A DNA stretch of 64,000 bases from Kovacikia minuta CCNUW1 (GTDB lineage: Bacteria > Cyanobacteriota > Cyanobacteriia > Leptolyngbyales > Leptolyngbyaceae): the NCBI RefSeq assembly GCF_020091585.1, contig NZ_CP083582.1, positions 2,666,001 through 2,730,000 on the forward strand. Direction: 5' to 3'. The notes beneath the pieces were generated by a model, which searched no databases, had not been told where the DNA came from, and saw only the letters and a program-made list of their open reading frames with translations. Below are positions 17,532 through 26,295 of the stretch, piece by piece. Numbering within the stretch: the stretch's first letter is position 1; each line of letters opens with the position of its first letter. The position numbers and the translations under genes are program-made.

Positions 17532-19250
17532 TTAACTGCCAGGTTTTGACTTTCTGGTTTTTTCCTTTTCCTTTTGTTTGGCACGTTTCGCCGCAGTCTT
17601 GGCGGCTTTCTCGGCTTCGATCGCAGCTAACTGTGCCTTTTCTTTTTCCTCGGCGATTTTGTCGAGGTAGTAGTGGTAGTCGCCCCGGTAGAGGAGCAGT
17701 TCACCATCCCGAATTTCCACAATTTTGTTAGCGACCTGAGAAATAAAATAGCGATCGTGGGAGACGATGATGACGGTTCCATCGTAATTTTGGATGGCCT
17801 CCTCCAGCATTTCCTTCGCGGGAATATCCAGATGATTGGTGGGTTCATCCAGAATGAGAAGATTTGCAGGGCGAAGGAGCATCTTTGCCAGTGCCAGTCG
17901 GGCTTTTTCGCCCCCGCTCAGGGCTTCTACTTTTTTAAAGACCGTATCACCACTAAACAGGAAGCGTCCCAGCAAAGTACGAACCTCTTCATTCGTCCAC
18001 TTGGGCATTTCATCGTGAATGGTTTGCATTACCGTTTTGTCCAGGTCGAGTGCTTCTGCCTGGTTTTGCTCAAAGTAGCCAGGGATCACATTGTGATCTC
18101 CTAATTGAATCGTGCCTTCCGTGGGTTGCTCCATTCCCATCATCAGGTGCAAGAGGGTGGATTTGCCCGCTCCATTCGGACCCAGGAATGCAATTCGATC
18201 GCCCCGTTCAATTAACAGGTTTGTCCCCAGAAACAAAATTTTGTCGTCGTAGGCGTGGGTCAGGTCTTTGATGATGATGACTTCTCTCCCACTACGGGGA
18301 GCAGGCGGAAACCGGAAGTGCAACGTGCGCAAGCCGCTTTCAGGCGCTTCAATCCGTTCGACCTTTTCGAGTTGCTTTTCGCGGCTTTTTGCCTGGGTAC
18401 TGCGGGTAGCGCTGGCACGGAAGCGATCGACAAATGCCTGTTGTTTCTCCAATTCTTTCTGTTGGCGTTCGTAGGCACTCAGTTGGGCTTCCTGCTGTTC
18501 AGCTTTTTGTTGTAAGTAGGCAGAATAGTTACCCAGATAGGTGGTGGAAATGCCCCGTTCGGTTTCCACGATCTGTGTACAAAGGCGATCCAAAAATTCC
18601 CGATCGTGGGAAACAATAACCATTGGAGTCGTTAAACCTTTGAGATAGGTTTCCAGCCATTCAATTGTTTCCAGGTCTAGATGGTTCGTTGGTTCGTCCA
18701 GCAGTAGTAGATCAGGTTTTTGCAGTAGGATTTTGCCCAAACTCATCCGCATTTGCCAGCCGCCACTAAAGGCACTCACCAGACGATCGCCGTCCTCTGG
18801 TTCAAACCCCATCTCCGGCAAAATCTTTTCAATCCGAGCGTCTAATCCGTAACCATCCATTCCTTCAAACTGCCGCTGCAATCGATCCATCTGATGCAGT
18901 AATTTTTCCAGGGTTGTGGGATCGGCAGTTTCCATGTCTCGATGAACCTGTGTCAGCGCTTCATGAACCTCATTTGCTTCCTTAAATGCCCGCCAGAACT
19001 CTTCTCGTACCGTGCGTGTGGGATCAACTTCAAACTCCTGAGTCAGGTAAGCAATATGCAGACTGGCAGGACGGATTACTTCCCCTGTGGTGGGTTCAAT
19101 CTCTCCAGAAATGATTTTGAGTTGCGTGGATTTTCCAGCCCCATTAACGCCAACTAAGCCAATACGATCGCCCGGTTTGACTTCCCAGTTGATGTCCTTC
19201 AGGACTTCGCCAGTCGGATAGGTTTTGCTGACGTGTTCCAGCCGCAACAT
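17532..19250 (-). CDS. ABC-F family ATPase
   Basis: ABC-F proteins are soluble tandem ATPases that act on the ribosome (translation factors or ribosome protection). The 572 residues hold two ABC domains. The first has Walker A GVNGAGKST near residue 34, signature FSGGWQMR and Walker B LLLLDEPTNHLD. An inter-domain linker (about 240-310) rich in Glu, Gln and Lys follows. The second domain has GPNGAGKST, LSGGEKARLALA and LLILDEPTNHLD. A basic, Lys-rich coiled C-terminal tail (AKRAKQKEKEKTRK) ends the protein. No membrane segments are present, which excludes an exporter. The subfamily (Uup, EttA or YdiF-like) cannot be settled by eye. Confidence 0.93.
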   Translation of the reverse strand: MLRLEHVSKTYPTGEVLKDINWEVKPGDRIGLVGVNGAGKSTQLKIISGEIEPTTGEVIRPASLHIAYLTQEFEVDPTRTVREEFWRAFKEANEVHEALTQVHRDMETADPTTLEKLLHQMDRLQRQFEGMDGYGLDARIEKILPEMGFEPEDGDRLVSAFSGGWQMRMSLGKILLQKPDLLLLDEPTNHLDLETIEWLETYLKGLTTPMVIVSHDREFLDRLCTQIVETERGISTTYLGNYSAYLQQKAEQQEAQLSAYERQQKELEKQQAFVDRFRASATRSTQAKSREKQLEKVERIEAPESGLRTLHFRFPPAPRSGREVIIIKDLTHAYDDKILFLGTNLLIERGDRIAFLGPNGAGKSTLLHLMMGMEQPTEGTIQLGDHNVIPGYFEQNQAEALDLDKTVMQTIHDEMPKWTNEEVRTLLGRFLFSGDTVFKKVEALSGGEKARLALAKMLLRPANLLILDEPTNHLDIPAKEMLEEAIQNYDGTVIIVSHDRYFISQVANKIVEIRDGELLLYRGDYHYYLDKIAEEKEKAQLAAIEAEKAAKTAAKRAKQKEKEKTRKSKPGS

Positions 19251-19334
19251 GGATGATCCCCAAAGATAAAGTTGTGTAAAAACAGTCTTCTCCAGCCTAC
19301 AGCATTTAAGTGGAGGGAGTGGTGGGCAAAATAT

Positions 19335-19380
19335 AAGACTAGCGATGCGTTATGGCAAAACCTAACGCATCGCTAGTCTT
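19335..19380 (-). terminator. Perfect 18-bp inverted repeat after the WGxxGxxG gene
   Basis: The arms 19335-19352 (AAGACTAGCGATGCGTTA) and 19363-19380 are exactly complementary across a 10-base loop. On the minus strand the hairpin lies about 80 bases past the stop of the gene at 19462 and is followed by ATATTTTG. It is a good terminator for that gene, and may belong to a dispersed palindrome family because of its perfection. Confidence 0.6.
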
Positions 19381-19461
19381 AGAAGTAATCAGGATAATCT
19401 AAAGCTCTGGCTTTTTTCAGGTCAGGAGCAAGGAGCCTGACGGGCTGATCTTCGTGCAATT

Positions 19462-19968
19462 CTACCGATAATCACTCCGACCGGTTGTAACGTTAGGATC
19501 GCGATAGACTTCGCGTTGTTCTGGCTTACGGCGCAGTCCTGCTAAGCCAGCTAAACCCAACAAACCAAGCCAACCCCAATCAAAGTCGTTGCGATCGTCT
19601 CTTGTGTCGGTTGAACTGTAAGGAGTAGAAGTGGTGCTGCTGGTACCAGGAGCGGTCGTTGTTCCAGAGGTACCCGGAGAAGTGGTGGTGCCGCCCGTTG
19701 CATCGCCGGGAGCGGTCGTTGTTCCAGAAGTACCCGGAGAAGTGGTGGTGCCGCCCGTTGCATCGCCGGGAGCAGTTGTTGTCCCAGAGGTGCCAGGGGC
19801 AGTTGTTGTCCCTGGAGATGTGGTGGCACCGGGGGATGTGGTTGTGCTAGGGGAAGTACTGTCGCTTCCTCCAGTTTGGGCTGATGCTGATAGTGCTAAC
19901 GGCAAAGTTGCCAAGCTAATTGCAAAAGCACCCGCCCAAATTGTTTTAGAAACATTGAATGATTTCAT
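19462..19968 (-). CDS. Secreted repeat protein of the WGxxGxxG family
   Basis: The ATG at 19968 gives a 168-residue protein with a clear signal peptide (TIWAGAFAISLATLPLALSASAQ). A long Thr/Ser/Pro/Gly/Ala region follows, then the hydrophobic C-terminal segment WGWLGLLGLAGLAGLRRK, the sorting-like WGxxGxxG signature with basic residues after it. The middle contains a 20-residue tandem repeat (GTSGTTTAPGDATGG type). The composition resembles a linker or cell-surface stalk. Function is unknown. The longer frame to 20037 starts with unrelated residues and is rejected. Confidence 0.8.
   Translation of the reverse strand: MKSFNVSKTIWAGAFAISLATLPLALSASAQTGGSDSTSPSTTTSPGATTSPGTTTAPGTSGTTTAPGDATGGTTTSPGTSGTTTAPGDATGGTTTSPGTSGTTTAPGTSSTTSTPYSSTDTRDDRNDFDWGWLGLLGLAGLAGLRRKPEQREVYRDPNVTTGRSDYR
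19651..19770. repeat. 60-bp tandem repeat inside the WGxxGxxG gene
   Basis: 19651-19710 and 19711-19770 differ at one base. A third, diverged partial unit follows. The unit is 20 codons long, so copy changes keep the reading frame. Confidence 0.9.
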
Positions 19969-20735
19969 AGATCTTTTCTTCCAATGGTGTGCGTTTTTGA
20001 TGTTAATTGTGAGAAGAACACGGAGAGGGATTTTCAAACTTAAGTAGAGTGAGCTTTACGAAAATGAGTTTAATCTTCCGTTATTTGCCCACTCTACAAA
20101 CAGAGATGACTAACTTAAATCGAGCTCATTATGAGCATGAATAAAAAAACATTAACTAGGGCGACGAGTGTTTGTGTAAACGACTTCTACACGATCGTTC
20201 CTTTGCACAGGGAACGAATTGAAGGCAGAAAAAGCTGAACCCATAACCAAGTAGAATAGACGCTCTGTCATTAGGAATCCTCTCCCCTAAGCGTAGTCCC
20301 TCAAAAAAACGACCTGTAATGCTCTATACAAGCTTTTGTGATAAAGGACGGAAATGAATGAAGAGTTCTGTCGAAGAAAAGTAGCCATAAAGACTTTGAA
20401 GCCATCCAATAAATCAGTCGCAAGATAGGTTAAATCCATACTCAATTTAAGCCGAAAGATGGGCGGATAAAGTCTGTAGTTTTCATAACTGGAATGTTCA
20501 TGCTGTTGAGGGGCGCTGAGTATAGTAATTGCTACTTTCCCAGTCAAATTACTTCAATCAAAGTTAGTCAAGATAGGAGTAGAGCGATACGAGGATAAAG
20601 ACTATGCTGACGCGATCGCCATGAAGGCTGATTTGGCAGGAACCACGCTAAACCGTATGCTCTGATACAGCCTGTTCCGGGTTGAATCTATAAAAACACA
20701 ACATGCGCTGCTATTCACGGTAAACAGGGGGTCTC
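19969..20735. other. 767-bp stretch without a supported gene
   Basis: A frame of 86 codons at 20287-20547 on the minus strand has no recognisable content and no good ribosome-binding site, so it is not called. A CGTTCC/GGAACG hairpin lies near 20195-20216. The last 150 bases presumably hold the promoter of the amidohydrolase at 20736. Confidence 0.4.
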
Positions 20736-21977
20736 ATGACTGTCGTTCCAATGCTTGTAGTCAATGGCGATCGCCTCGACCGCAGTTTGTATCAACTTGC
20801 AGAAATTGGGAAGCTCCCGAACAAAGGAGTCAGCCGGGTTGCATTTAGCACCGAGGATTTGCTTGCCCGCCAATTGGTGCGATCGTGGATGGTGGAAGCA
20901 GGCATGAACGTTCGCATTGATGCAGCCGGAAATATTGTCGGTAGATATGCTGGATGGCGGGCAGGGGCAGCGCTGGCAACTGGCTCCCATATTGACACGG
21001 TGCCTGTTGCAGGACGTTACGACGGTTGCCTGGGCGTTTTGGCTGGAATTGAAATGGTGCGTGTGCTGAATGAAAACAACGTGCGTCTGAACCATCCGAT
21101 CGAGGTGATTGTCTTCACGGATGAAGAACGCTCTGTAATTGGTAGTAAAGCGATGGCGGGGGAAGTGAAGGAAGAACCAGAGTATTACGCTCGCCTGGAT
21201 GGGACTCCGATTCATCCTTGCCTCGAAAAAATCGGTGGAAATTGGGCAAAAATTGCAACTGCTAAACGCGATCGCTCCGACATTGCTGCATTTGTTGAGT
21301 TGCACGTCGAGCAGGGGGGAGTCTTAGAACACCTGGGTAAGCCCATTGGTCTGGTGGAAGGCATCGTGGGGCAATACCGATTTGCGGTAAGTATAATTGG
21401 GCGCATGAACCATGCCGGAACCACTCCGATGGATATGCGGAAGGATGCCCTGGTTGCCGCTGCCCAAATGGTTTTAGCGGTTAACAAAATTGCGGTCGAA
21501 ACGCCTGGTGAGCAGGTAGCGACGGTGGGTTATCTAAATGTTTCACCGAATGCTACCAATACCGTACCTGGCAAGGTAGATCTACGAATTGATCTGCGGG
21601 ATCTGTCTCAAGCGCATTTAGAAGAACTCATTTGGCGTATGAAGGAAGAATTTAGGGCGATCGCCGCTGCAACCGGAACCGAATTTACCCTGCGCGAAAC
21701 GCTCCACATCCTGCCGACGCTCTCCGCTCCTCCCATTAAAGATGTGATTCAACAAGTCTGCAAACGGCTGAATCTGGACTATGCCTGTCTGCCGAGCCGC
21801 GCTGGGCACGATGCCCAAGAGATTGGACGGATTACGGACACGGGCATGATCTTCGTCCCCAGTCAACATGGGATCAGCCATTCCGAAGACGAATATACCT
21901 CTCCAGACGAATGTACACAGGGAGCCAACGTTCTACTGCAAACCTTTTTAGAACTGGATAAGGTCTATCCGTTTTAG
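20736..21977 (+). CDS. M20-family Zn-dependent amidohydrolase (allantoate amidohydrolase / N-carbamoyl-L-amino acid hydrolase type)
   Basis: The 413-residue enzyme belongs to the AllC/HyuC branch of peptidase family M20, which hydrolyses N-carbamoyl or ureido bonds with two metal ions. Metal-site motifs are GSHIDTVP near residue 87 (His, catalytic Asp), GRYDGCLGVLAG (bridging Asp), TDEERS (Glu-Glu), ELHVEQG (His) and GISHSEDEYT near the C-terminus (His). The dimerisation domain lies at about 210-330 (FAVSIIGRMNHAGTTPMDMRKDA). An AGGGGG ribosome site precedes the ATG. No purine or hydantoin genes flank it, so the exact substrate (allantoate, ureidoglycolate or carbamoyl amino acid) is undecided. 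Confidence 0.88.
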   Translation: MTVVPMLVVNGDRLDRSLYQLAEIGKLPNKGVSRVAFSTEDLLARQLVRSWMVEAGMNVRIDAAGNIVGRYAGWRAGAALATGSHIDTVPVAGRYDGCLGVLAGIEMVRVLNENNVRLNHPIEVIVFTDEERSVIGSKAMAGEVKEEPEYYARLDGTPIHPCLEKIGGNWAKIATAKRDRSDIAAFVELHVEQGGVLEHLGKPIGLVEGIVGQYRFAVSIIGRMNHAGTTPMDMRKDALVAAAQMVLAVNKIAVETPGEQVATVGYLNVSPNATNTVPGKVDLRIDLRDLSQAHLEELIWRMKEEFRAIAAATGTEFTLRETLHILPTLSAPPIKDVIQQVCKRLNLDYACLPSRAGHDAQEIGRITDTGMIFVPSQHGISHSEDEYTSPDECTQGANVLLQTFLELDKVYPF

Positions 21978-22250
21978 CGGGCAGGTGCCCGGTTGCAAGA
22001 GATGATAGGGAGTCTCTATTTGTGCCAAGGCAGAAGGCAAAGGGCAGAAGGAAAGAGGACAGCACACATCATCACTGAAACCCCTGGTCAAGATGGTTTT
22101 CTGAAAGATCCATCAGCAATGACTTTTGCAATCTAAGAATATCGAACAGCTCGCAACGATTGCTACGGCTTTGGCGGCAACGACCGATCGCCAATCCAAG
22201 ATGCTGGAACAGATGATGCGGGAGCCGAGGCGGTAAGGGATTAGCGTATA
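21978..22250. other. Non-coding stretch with a possible short gene remnant
   Basis: A heptamer patch (GGCAGAA/GGCAAAG type) lies at 22028-22055. From about 22121 to the TAA at 22234-22236 the plus strand is open and encodes NIEQLATIATALAATTDRQ and a MLEQMMREPRR tail. This looks like the end of a helical protein but has no usable start. It may be a decayed gene beside the MITE. Confidence 0.25.
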
Positions 22251-22340
22251 AGAACCTATCCGAAAACCTCAACCTCCTTTGGCGAATTCCAGGTAGGGTG
22301 GGCATTGCCCACCCTACGAAAGGATTTGCGGATAGGCTTT
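22251..22340. mobile_element. MITE-like element, copy 1 (90 bp, TA flanks)
   Basis: The ends are inverted repeats, AGAACCTATCCGAAAACC on the left and the complement of AAAGCCTATCCGCAAATCC on the right, flanked on both sides by TA (22249-22250 and 22341-22342). Inside is a palindrome with 12-bp arms GTAGGGTGGGCA around one base (22293-22317). A nearly identical copy in the opposite orientation lies at 54434-54522. TA targets and this size fit a non-autonomous relative of IS630/Tc1-type elements. No transposase is in the window. Confidence 0.75.
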
Positions 22341-22966
22341 TAGATCTGACAAATCGCTTTGAGCACCTGAAGCAGTTGAATGGCACGATCACGGTCAATC
22401 AAATTCACTTCTGGTAGCAGTTGATAGATAGAGGGATTTGCCGATTGCAAATAGGCAAATCGGTAGCTCACCCCATTGGTTGTTAAAGCCCAAACCGATT
22501 CTTGCTGTTTTAGCCCTTCAAACGCATAGGTCAGAAGTTGGGGGAGTCCTGCCAGAGAATCTATCTGGCTGTTTTTTGCTTCAATCACCAGCACCCAAAA
22601 ATAGGGAGCTTTGTGCCTGTTAATTGCCAGCAGATCGAGCCGTCCACTGATGGTAGTATCTTCGTCAGCGATCGTAATCTCAGCTATATCCTGTTCCAGT
22701 AGGATTTGAATCGGAGGACGGTAAAACCCTGCTAACCGCAACAATGGAGCCAACACCAACAATTTCACCTGTCCTTCAGCCACTTTTCCTGCATTCAGGT
22801 AGTAACGGAAGTCATTCTGAATCTGGCTAATCTCCTGCTGCTCGAATTCTGTTAATGGCTCCAGCGCTAGCAATTCCGTAAACGAAAGGTCATCAGAATC
22901 TTCCTCTAGCTTCAACAACTGGTGAACCTGCTCCAGGGTCAAATTTTTTGCATTTAGAGTAACCAT
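22340..22966 (-). CDS. PD-(D/E)XK nuclease-like protein (restriction-enzyme R-subunit-like)
   Basis: The 208 residues have a helical N-terminal third (LTLEQVHQLLKLEEDSDDLSF split over two helices). A core then shows GRLDLLAI, 15-20 residues, and VLVIEAKNS, the Asp ... Glu-x-Lys pattern of PD-(D/E)XK nucleases near residues 123-146. Cyanobacterial proteins of this kind are often labelled restriction endonuclease subunit R N-terminal domain because the fold resembles HsdR. The TAA stop is made of the last base of the MITE plus its TA flank, so the C-terminus may have been cut by insertion. It is divergent from the gene at 23081. The DNA target and activity are unknown. Confidence 0.65.
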   Translation of the reverse strand: MVTLNAKNLTLEQVHQLLKLEEDSDDLSFTELLALEPLTEFEQQEISQIQNDFRYYLNAGKVAEGQVKLLVLAPLLRLAGFYRPPIQILLEQDIAEITIADEDTTISGRLDLLAINRHKAPYFWVLVIEAKNSQIDSLAGLPQLLTYAFEGLKQQESVWALTTNGVSYRFAYLQSANPSIYQLLPEVNLIDRDRAIQLLQVLKAICQI

Positions 22967-23080
22967 CTTTTATGGGTGAAGGGTGAGGAGTGAGCCATTG
23001 ATCATCGCCTATTGCCCAAAGTTGGGAAAACTAGAGGTAAATTGATTCCAATCCAGCCTCTACCAACTTCATTTTCACTC

Positions 23081-23491
23081 ATGTCAACCCGTGGCGAAGT
23101 GTTGATCGCCATTCTAAATAACCAGGAAGACCTGACCATTGCCCGTGAGCAGCACTGGTATCGGATTCCCGTAGAACAGGTTGAAAAGCTAAAAAAGCGA
23201 GGCTACTGGTCTCCCAGGTGGGTGGCGTTTTACCAGACTAAAGTGTTTGGAGCCGAATCGCACACGATTAGCTACTACGCTCAAGTAAAAGGAATTCGTG
23301 AGGTTTACCGTTGGGAACTGTTCCCCGAACAGCCCAGAAATGCCACAAGTGACAAGCGCTACTACAGGCTGGAACTGTCGCCACTGGAGAAACTTTCACC
23401 ACCGATCGTGAGTAAACGAATTCGTCGTATCACTTTTATTGCAAGCACCTGGGAAAATTTTCGAAATGCCGGAGAAATTAATGATTTGTAG
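23081..23491 (+). CDS. Unrecognised protein in the 22-24 kb accessory patch
   Basis: I do not recognise a named family. The ATG at 23081 gives 136 residues beginning MSTRGEVLIAILNN; the longer frame to 23012 is less likely. The sequence is rich in Trp, Tyr and Arg (QHWYRIPVEQVEKLKKRGYW, WVAFYQTKVFG, SYYAQVKGIREVYRWELFP), which suggests a compact beta-rich fold with an exposed aromatic surface, as in small nucleic-acid-reader domains. That is an inference from composition only. It is divergent from the nuclease-like gene (115 bp between starts) and nearly touches the next gene tail to tail. Confidence 0.6.
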   Translation: MSTRGEVLIAILNNQEDLTIAREQHWYRIPVEQVEKLKKRGYWSPRWVAFYQTKVFGAESHTISYYAQVKGIREVYRWELFPEQPRNATSDKRYYRLELSPLEKLSPPIVSKRIRRITFIASTWENFRNAGEINDL

Positions 23492-23493
23492 GA

Positions 23494-23970
23494 TTAAGAG
23501 TTGTATAGCTTCTCAGCTATGTAATTTTGAAATCCTTCTAATCCTCCACTACTGTCCCATTTCTCACGAAATCTCTTCAGATTGATTATTTCGTGTGGAT
23601 CTCCATCCTGAAGTGCTGGATCAAATCCAAGGAAATCAGATTGAGGAAGGATTTCTTCCCAATTTTTAAGGTCAGGTTTCCACCAAATTACTTTAACGAG
23701 CCGATGGAACCAATCACCACCAGAATAGTAGTCATTGTCAAGAATTTGAACGATATGAGTCAGCTTACCATTCTGGATTAATGCCATCTCATCTTCTGCT
23801 TCGATGTTCTTAGCTGGTTCCCTTCTAAAGCCCAACGGGAAGATAGTAACTCCATTTTGATCTAGAACATAATGGCTCATCTTTGATAAGTGAGCAGGCG
23901 TATACGCCCACTTATCAAGATCTCGAATAACTTTGATCCATCTCAGCTTAGATAGGTTGATTTTTTTCAT
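23494..23970 (-). CDS. Unrecognised protein, AT-richer than its neighbours
   Basis: The 158-residue protein begins MKKINLSKLRWIKVIRDL and has no family I can name. It contains many Trp and Tyr residues (DNDYYSGGDWFHRLVKVIWW) and ends with a helical tail (FREKWDSSGGLEGFQNYIAE). The coding sequence is visibly richer in A and T than flanking genes, a sign of recent acquisition. Its stop lies 3 bp from that of the gene at 23081, so the two converge. It could be a partner or an immunity-type protein of the adjacent genes, but nothing in the sequence proves that. Confidence 0.6.
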   Translation of the reverse strand: MKKINLSKLRWIKVIRDLDKWAYTPAHLSKMSHYVLDQNGVTIFPLGFRREPAKNIEAEDEMALIQNGKLTHIVQILDNDYYSGGDWFHRLVKVIWWKPDLKNWEEILPQSDFLGFDPALQDGDPHEIINLKRFREKWDSSGGLEGFQNYIAEKLYNS

Positions 23971-23998
23971 CTATCTAGTTCAAGTTATAAAGAATGAC

Positions 23999-25165
23999 TC
24001 ACACCTTAGACAAAGCGGGTTTTAGAGCTAATCTTTCCAGGACTTGCTTCAGCACCATTGCCGTCCAATCGATGTCTTCTTCGGTCGTGTCCCGTCCCAG
24101 GGTGAGGCGAATGCCTGACTTGGCAACCCGATCGCTAAATCCCATTGCCTGCAAAATGGGGCTGGGCGTGACCTTGCCGCTGTGACAGGCGGAACCAGCG
24201 CTGATACCAATACCTGCCAGGTTCATTTGACGCACCAGGGCTTTGCCGTTCAGCACTTCGTCATCGGCATACTGGACACAAAAACTGACGTGATGGGGTA
24301 ACCGGTGGATACGATCGCCGGTCGGCACCAGCCCTGGAGTTTCCGATAGGAGGGCAAACAGGCGATCGCGGAGCCGAATTAACCGGGGAGTCTCGAACAT
24401 CATTTCCTGGGCAGCTAGTTCTGCGGCAACCCCAAAACCCGCAAGGATGGGCACTGCTTGCGTCCCGGAGCGCAGCTTCGATTCTTGCCCACCTCCTCCC
24501 AAAAGCGGTGCAATTTTTACCCCTGGACGGATGTACAGTGCCCCTGCCCCTTGAGGACCGTAGAGTTTGTGACTGGAGAGGGAAAGCAAATCTACAGGCA
24601 ACTGCTGCATATCCAGCAGTAGCCGTCCCGCCACCTGAACGGCATCTGTATGAAAAAGGGCACCGTGGTTGCGAGCGATCGTCCCCAGGGTTTGAATCGG
24701 TTGAAGCGTACCCACTTCGCTTTGACCGTAAATGATAGATACCAGTACCGTATTGGGTTGTAACGCTGCCTGAAGATCCAGAGGATTCACCCGTCCCTGC
24801 CGATTGACGGGCAACCGGGTAACCTGCCAGCCCAACTGCTCCAGCCAATGTACGGGTTCTGCAATTGCCGAATGCTCCACACTGGAAACAATGATGTGTT
24901 GGGGGTGGTTATACTGGCGAACCACACCTGAAATTGCCAAATTGTCGGCTTCAGTCCCACCCGATGTGAAGACGATCGATTCGGGTGGCGCATTAATTAA
25001 ACGGGCAACCTGCACCCTGGCACGTTCAACAATGGTTGCCGCCCGTTGTCCCCAGACGTGCAGACTGGAAGGGTTGCCCCATTGGGCAGTCATCACCTCC
25101 TGCATGGCTGCGATCGCCTCTGGGCGAGTGGGCGTAGTCGCGCTGTAATCCAGATAAATTTGCAT
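23999..25165 (-). CDS. Cysteine desulfurase (NifS/IscS type)
   Basis: This PLP enzyme takes sulfur from cysteine for Fe-S clusters and thio-modified tRNA. The 388 residues show the N-terminus YLDYSATTPTRPEA, the PLP-contact SVEHSAIAEPV and the PLP lysine in SLSSHKLYGPQGAGALY near residue 203. The mobile-loop catalytic cysteine lies in ISAGSACHSGKV near residue 329. The loop length fits class I (IscS/NifS) rather than SufS. It stands alone between the accessory patch and rpaB, so there is no local clue to its acceptor. Confidence 0.95.
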   Translation of the reverse strand: MQIYLDYSATTPTRPEAIAAMQEVMTAQWGNPSSLHVWGQRAATIVERARVQVARLINAPPESIVFTSGGTEADNLAISGVVRQYNHPQHIIVSSVEHSAIAEPVHWLEQLGWQVTRLPVNRQGRVNPLDLQAALQPNTVLVSIIYGQSEVGTLQPIQTLGTIARNHGALFHTDAVQVAGRLLLDMQQLPVDLLSLSSHKLYGPQGAGALYIRPGVKIAPLLGGGGQESKLRSGTQAVPILAGFGVAAELAAQEMMFETPRLIRLRDRLFALLSETPGLVPTGDRIHRLPHHVSFCVQYADDEVLNGKALVRQMNLAGIGISAGSACHSGKVTPSPILQAMGFSDRVAKSGIRLTLGRDTTEEDIDWTAMVLKQVLERLALKPALSKV

Positions 25166-25309
25166 GATAGCGGGCGTCCAGCAACCTCTATTCCAGCATA
25201 GTACCCTCTGACATCAACAAATCGAACCGTCAAGAAAGCATCTGGAAGAAGGACAAGGAATGAAGGGTCAAGCATCCAAATCAATGCATTTCCCTAATCA
25301 GCTCTTGAG

Positions 25310-26047
25310 TTAAATTTTTTCGTTTTCGCCTGGTTCGATGATGCGCTGGAACAGATAGCCCGTACCCCGTGCAGTCAGGATCAGTTCTGGATTGCTGGGG
25401 TCATCTTCCAACTTGGCGCGTAGCCGAGAAATGTGAACATCCACCACACGGGTATCCACATGGCGCTCTGGGGTATAGCCCCAGACTTCCTGGAGAATTT
25501 CAGAGCGGGAGAAGGCTTCCCCAGACCGACTAACCAGTAGTTCCAACAGGCTAAACTCCATGCCAGTCAGACGGATACGCTCGTCCCCTTTATAGACCTG
25601 GCGCTTATTGGTGTCAATCCGGATACTATTGATATGAATAACGCCGGAACTGGGAATTCCAGTTGTGCCTGTCTTTTCTACCCGCCGCAAAACAGAGCGG
25701 ATGCGTGCTTCCAGTTCTTTGGGAGAGAAGGGCTTCACAACATAATCATCCGCTCCTAACTCCAGTCCGGTGATGCGATCGGCAACATCGCCCAAAGCAG
25801 TCAGCATGATAATTGGAACATCCGATTCCTTCCGAAGCTCCTGGCAAACCCCATACCCATCGAGTTTTGGCATCATCACATCCAAAACAACCAGATCGGG
25901 GTCAGCGTTGCGAAAAGTATCCAGGGCTTCTTCCCCATCCGCCGCAGTTACCACATCGTAACCAATCATTGAAAGGCGCGTTTCAAGAATCCGACGGATA
26001 CTTGCTTCATCATCAACGACGAGTATCTTTTCCTTGTGATTTTCCAA
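25310..26047 (-). CDS. rpaB: OmpR-family response regulator RpaB
   Basis: RpaB is the essential cyanobacterial regulator (ycf27 in plastids) that binds HLR1 boxes at photosystem I and high-light genes, with histidine kinase Hik33/NblS upstream. The 245 residues have a receiver domain with acidic pocket VVDDEAS and phospho-Asp in VVLDVMMPKLDG near residue 56. The switch Thr lies in MLTALGD and the Lys in VKPFSPKELEAR. After a short linker comes the winged helix (LTGMEFSLLELLVSRSGE, then HVDTRVVDVHISRLRAKLE). Length and sequence separate it from the similar RpaA. It is divergent from radA. Confidence 0.95.
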   Translation of the reverse strand: MENHKEKILVVDDEASIRRILETRLSMIGYDVVTAADGEEALDTFRNADPDLVVLDVMMPKLDGYGVCQELRKESDVPIIMLTALGDVADRITGLELGADDYVVKPFSPKELEARIRSVLRRVEKTGTTGIPSSGVIHINSIRIDTNKRQVYKGDERIRLTGMEFSLLELLVSRSGEAFSRSEILQEVWGYTPERHVDTRVVDVHISRLRAKLEDDPSNPELILTARGTGYLFQRIIEPGENEKI

Positions 26048-26295
26048 TTTGTTTGGACTCCCTCAGCTAAATTTCTAATGATTAATTTCTGTACCTTATC
26101 ATTAAAGATAATACTTCATTTATTTAGATTCAAAGAGCTAAAATTCCTATCCCGGTTACGTTTCAAACTTTCTTAAGATTTGACAAGATAGAGTTTGTTC
26201 GCTCTTGCTTAAGATTTTGCCCGATTAAGTTTTTTGCCTGCGTAATAGTAACACCTGTCTATTCAGTTATCCCAAACAGTTCCGATAAATCACGA

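Noticed and set aside
20287-20547. An 86-codon minus-strand frame
   Set aside because: No ribosome-binding site, no recognisable motif and atypical composition for a coding sequence here.
22072-22398. A 108-codon minus-strand frame overlapping the MITE
   Set aside because: Most of it is a translation of the element and of the 3' end of the nuclease-like gene in another frame; no conserved content.
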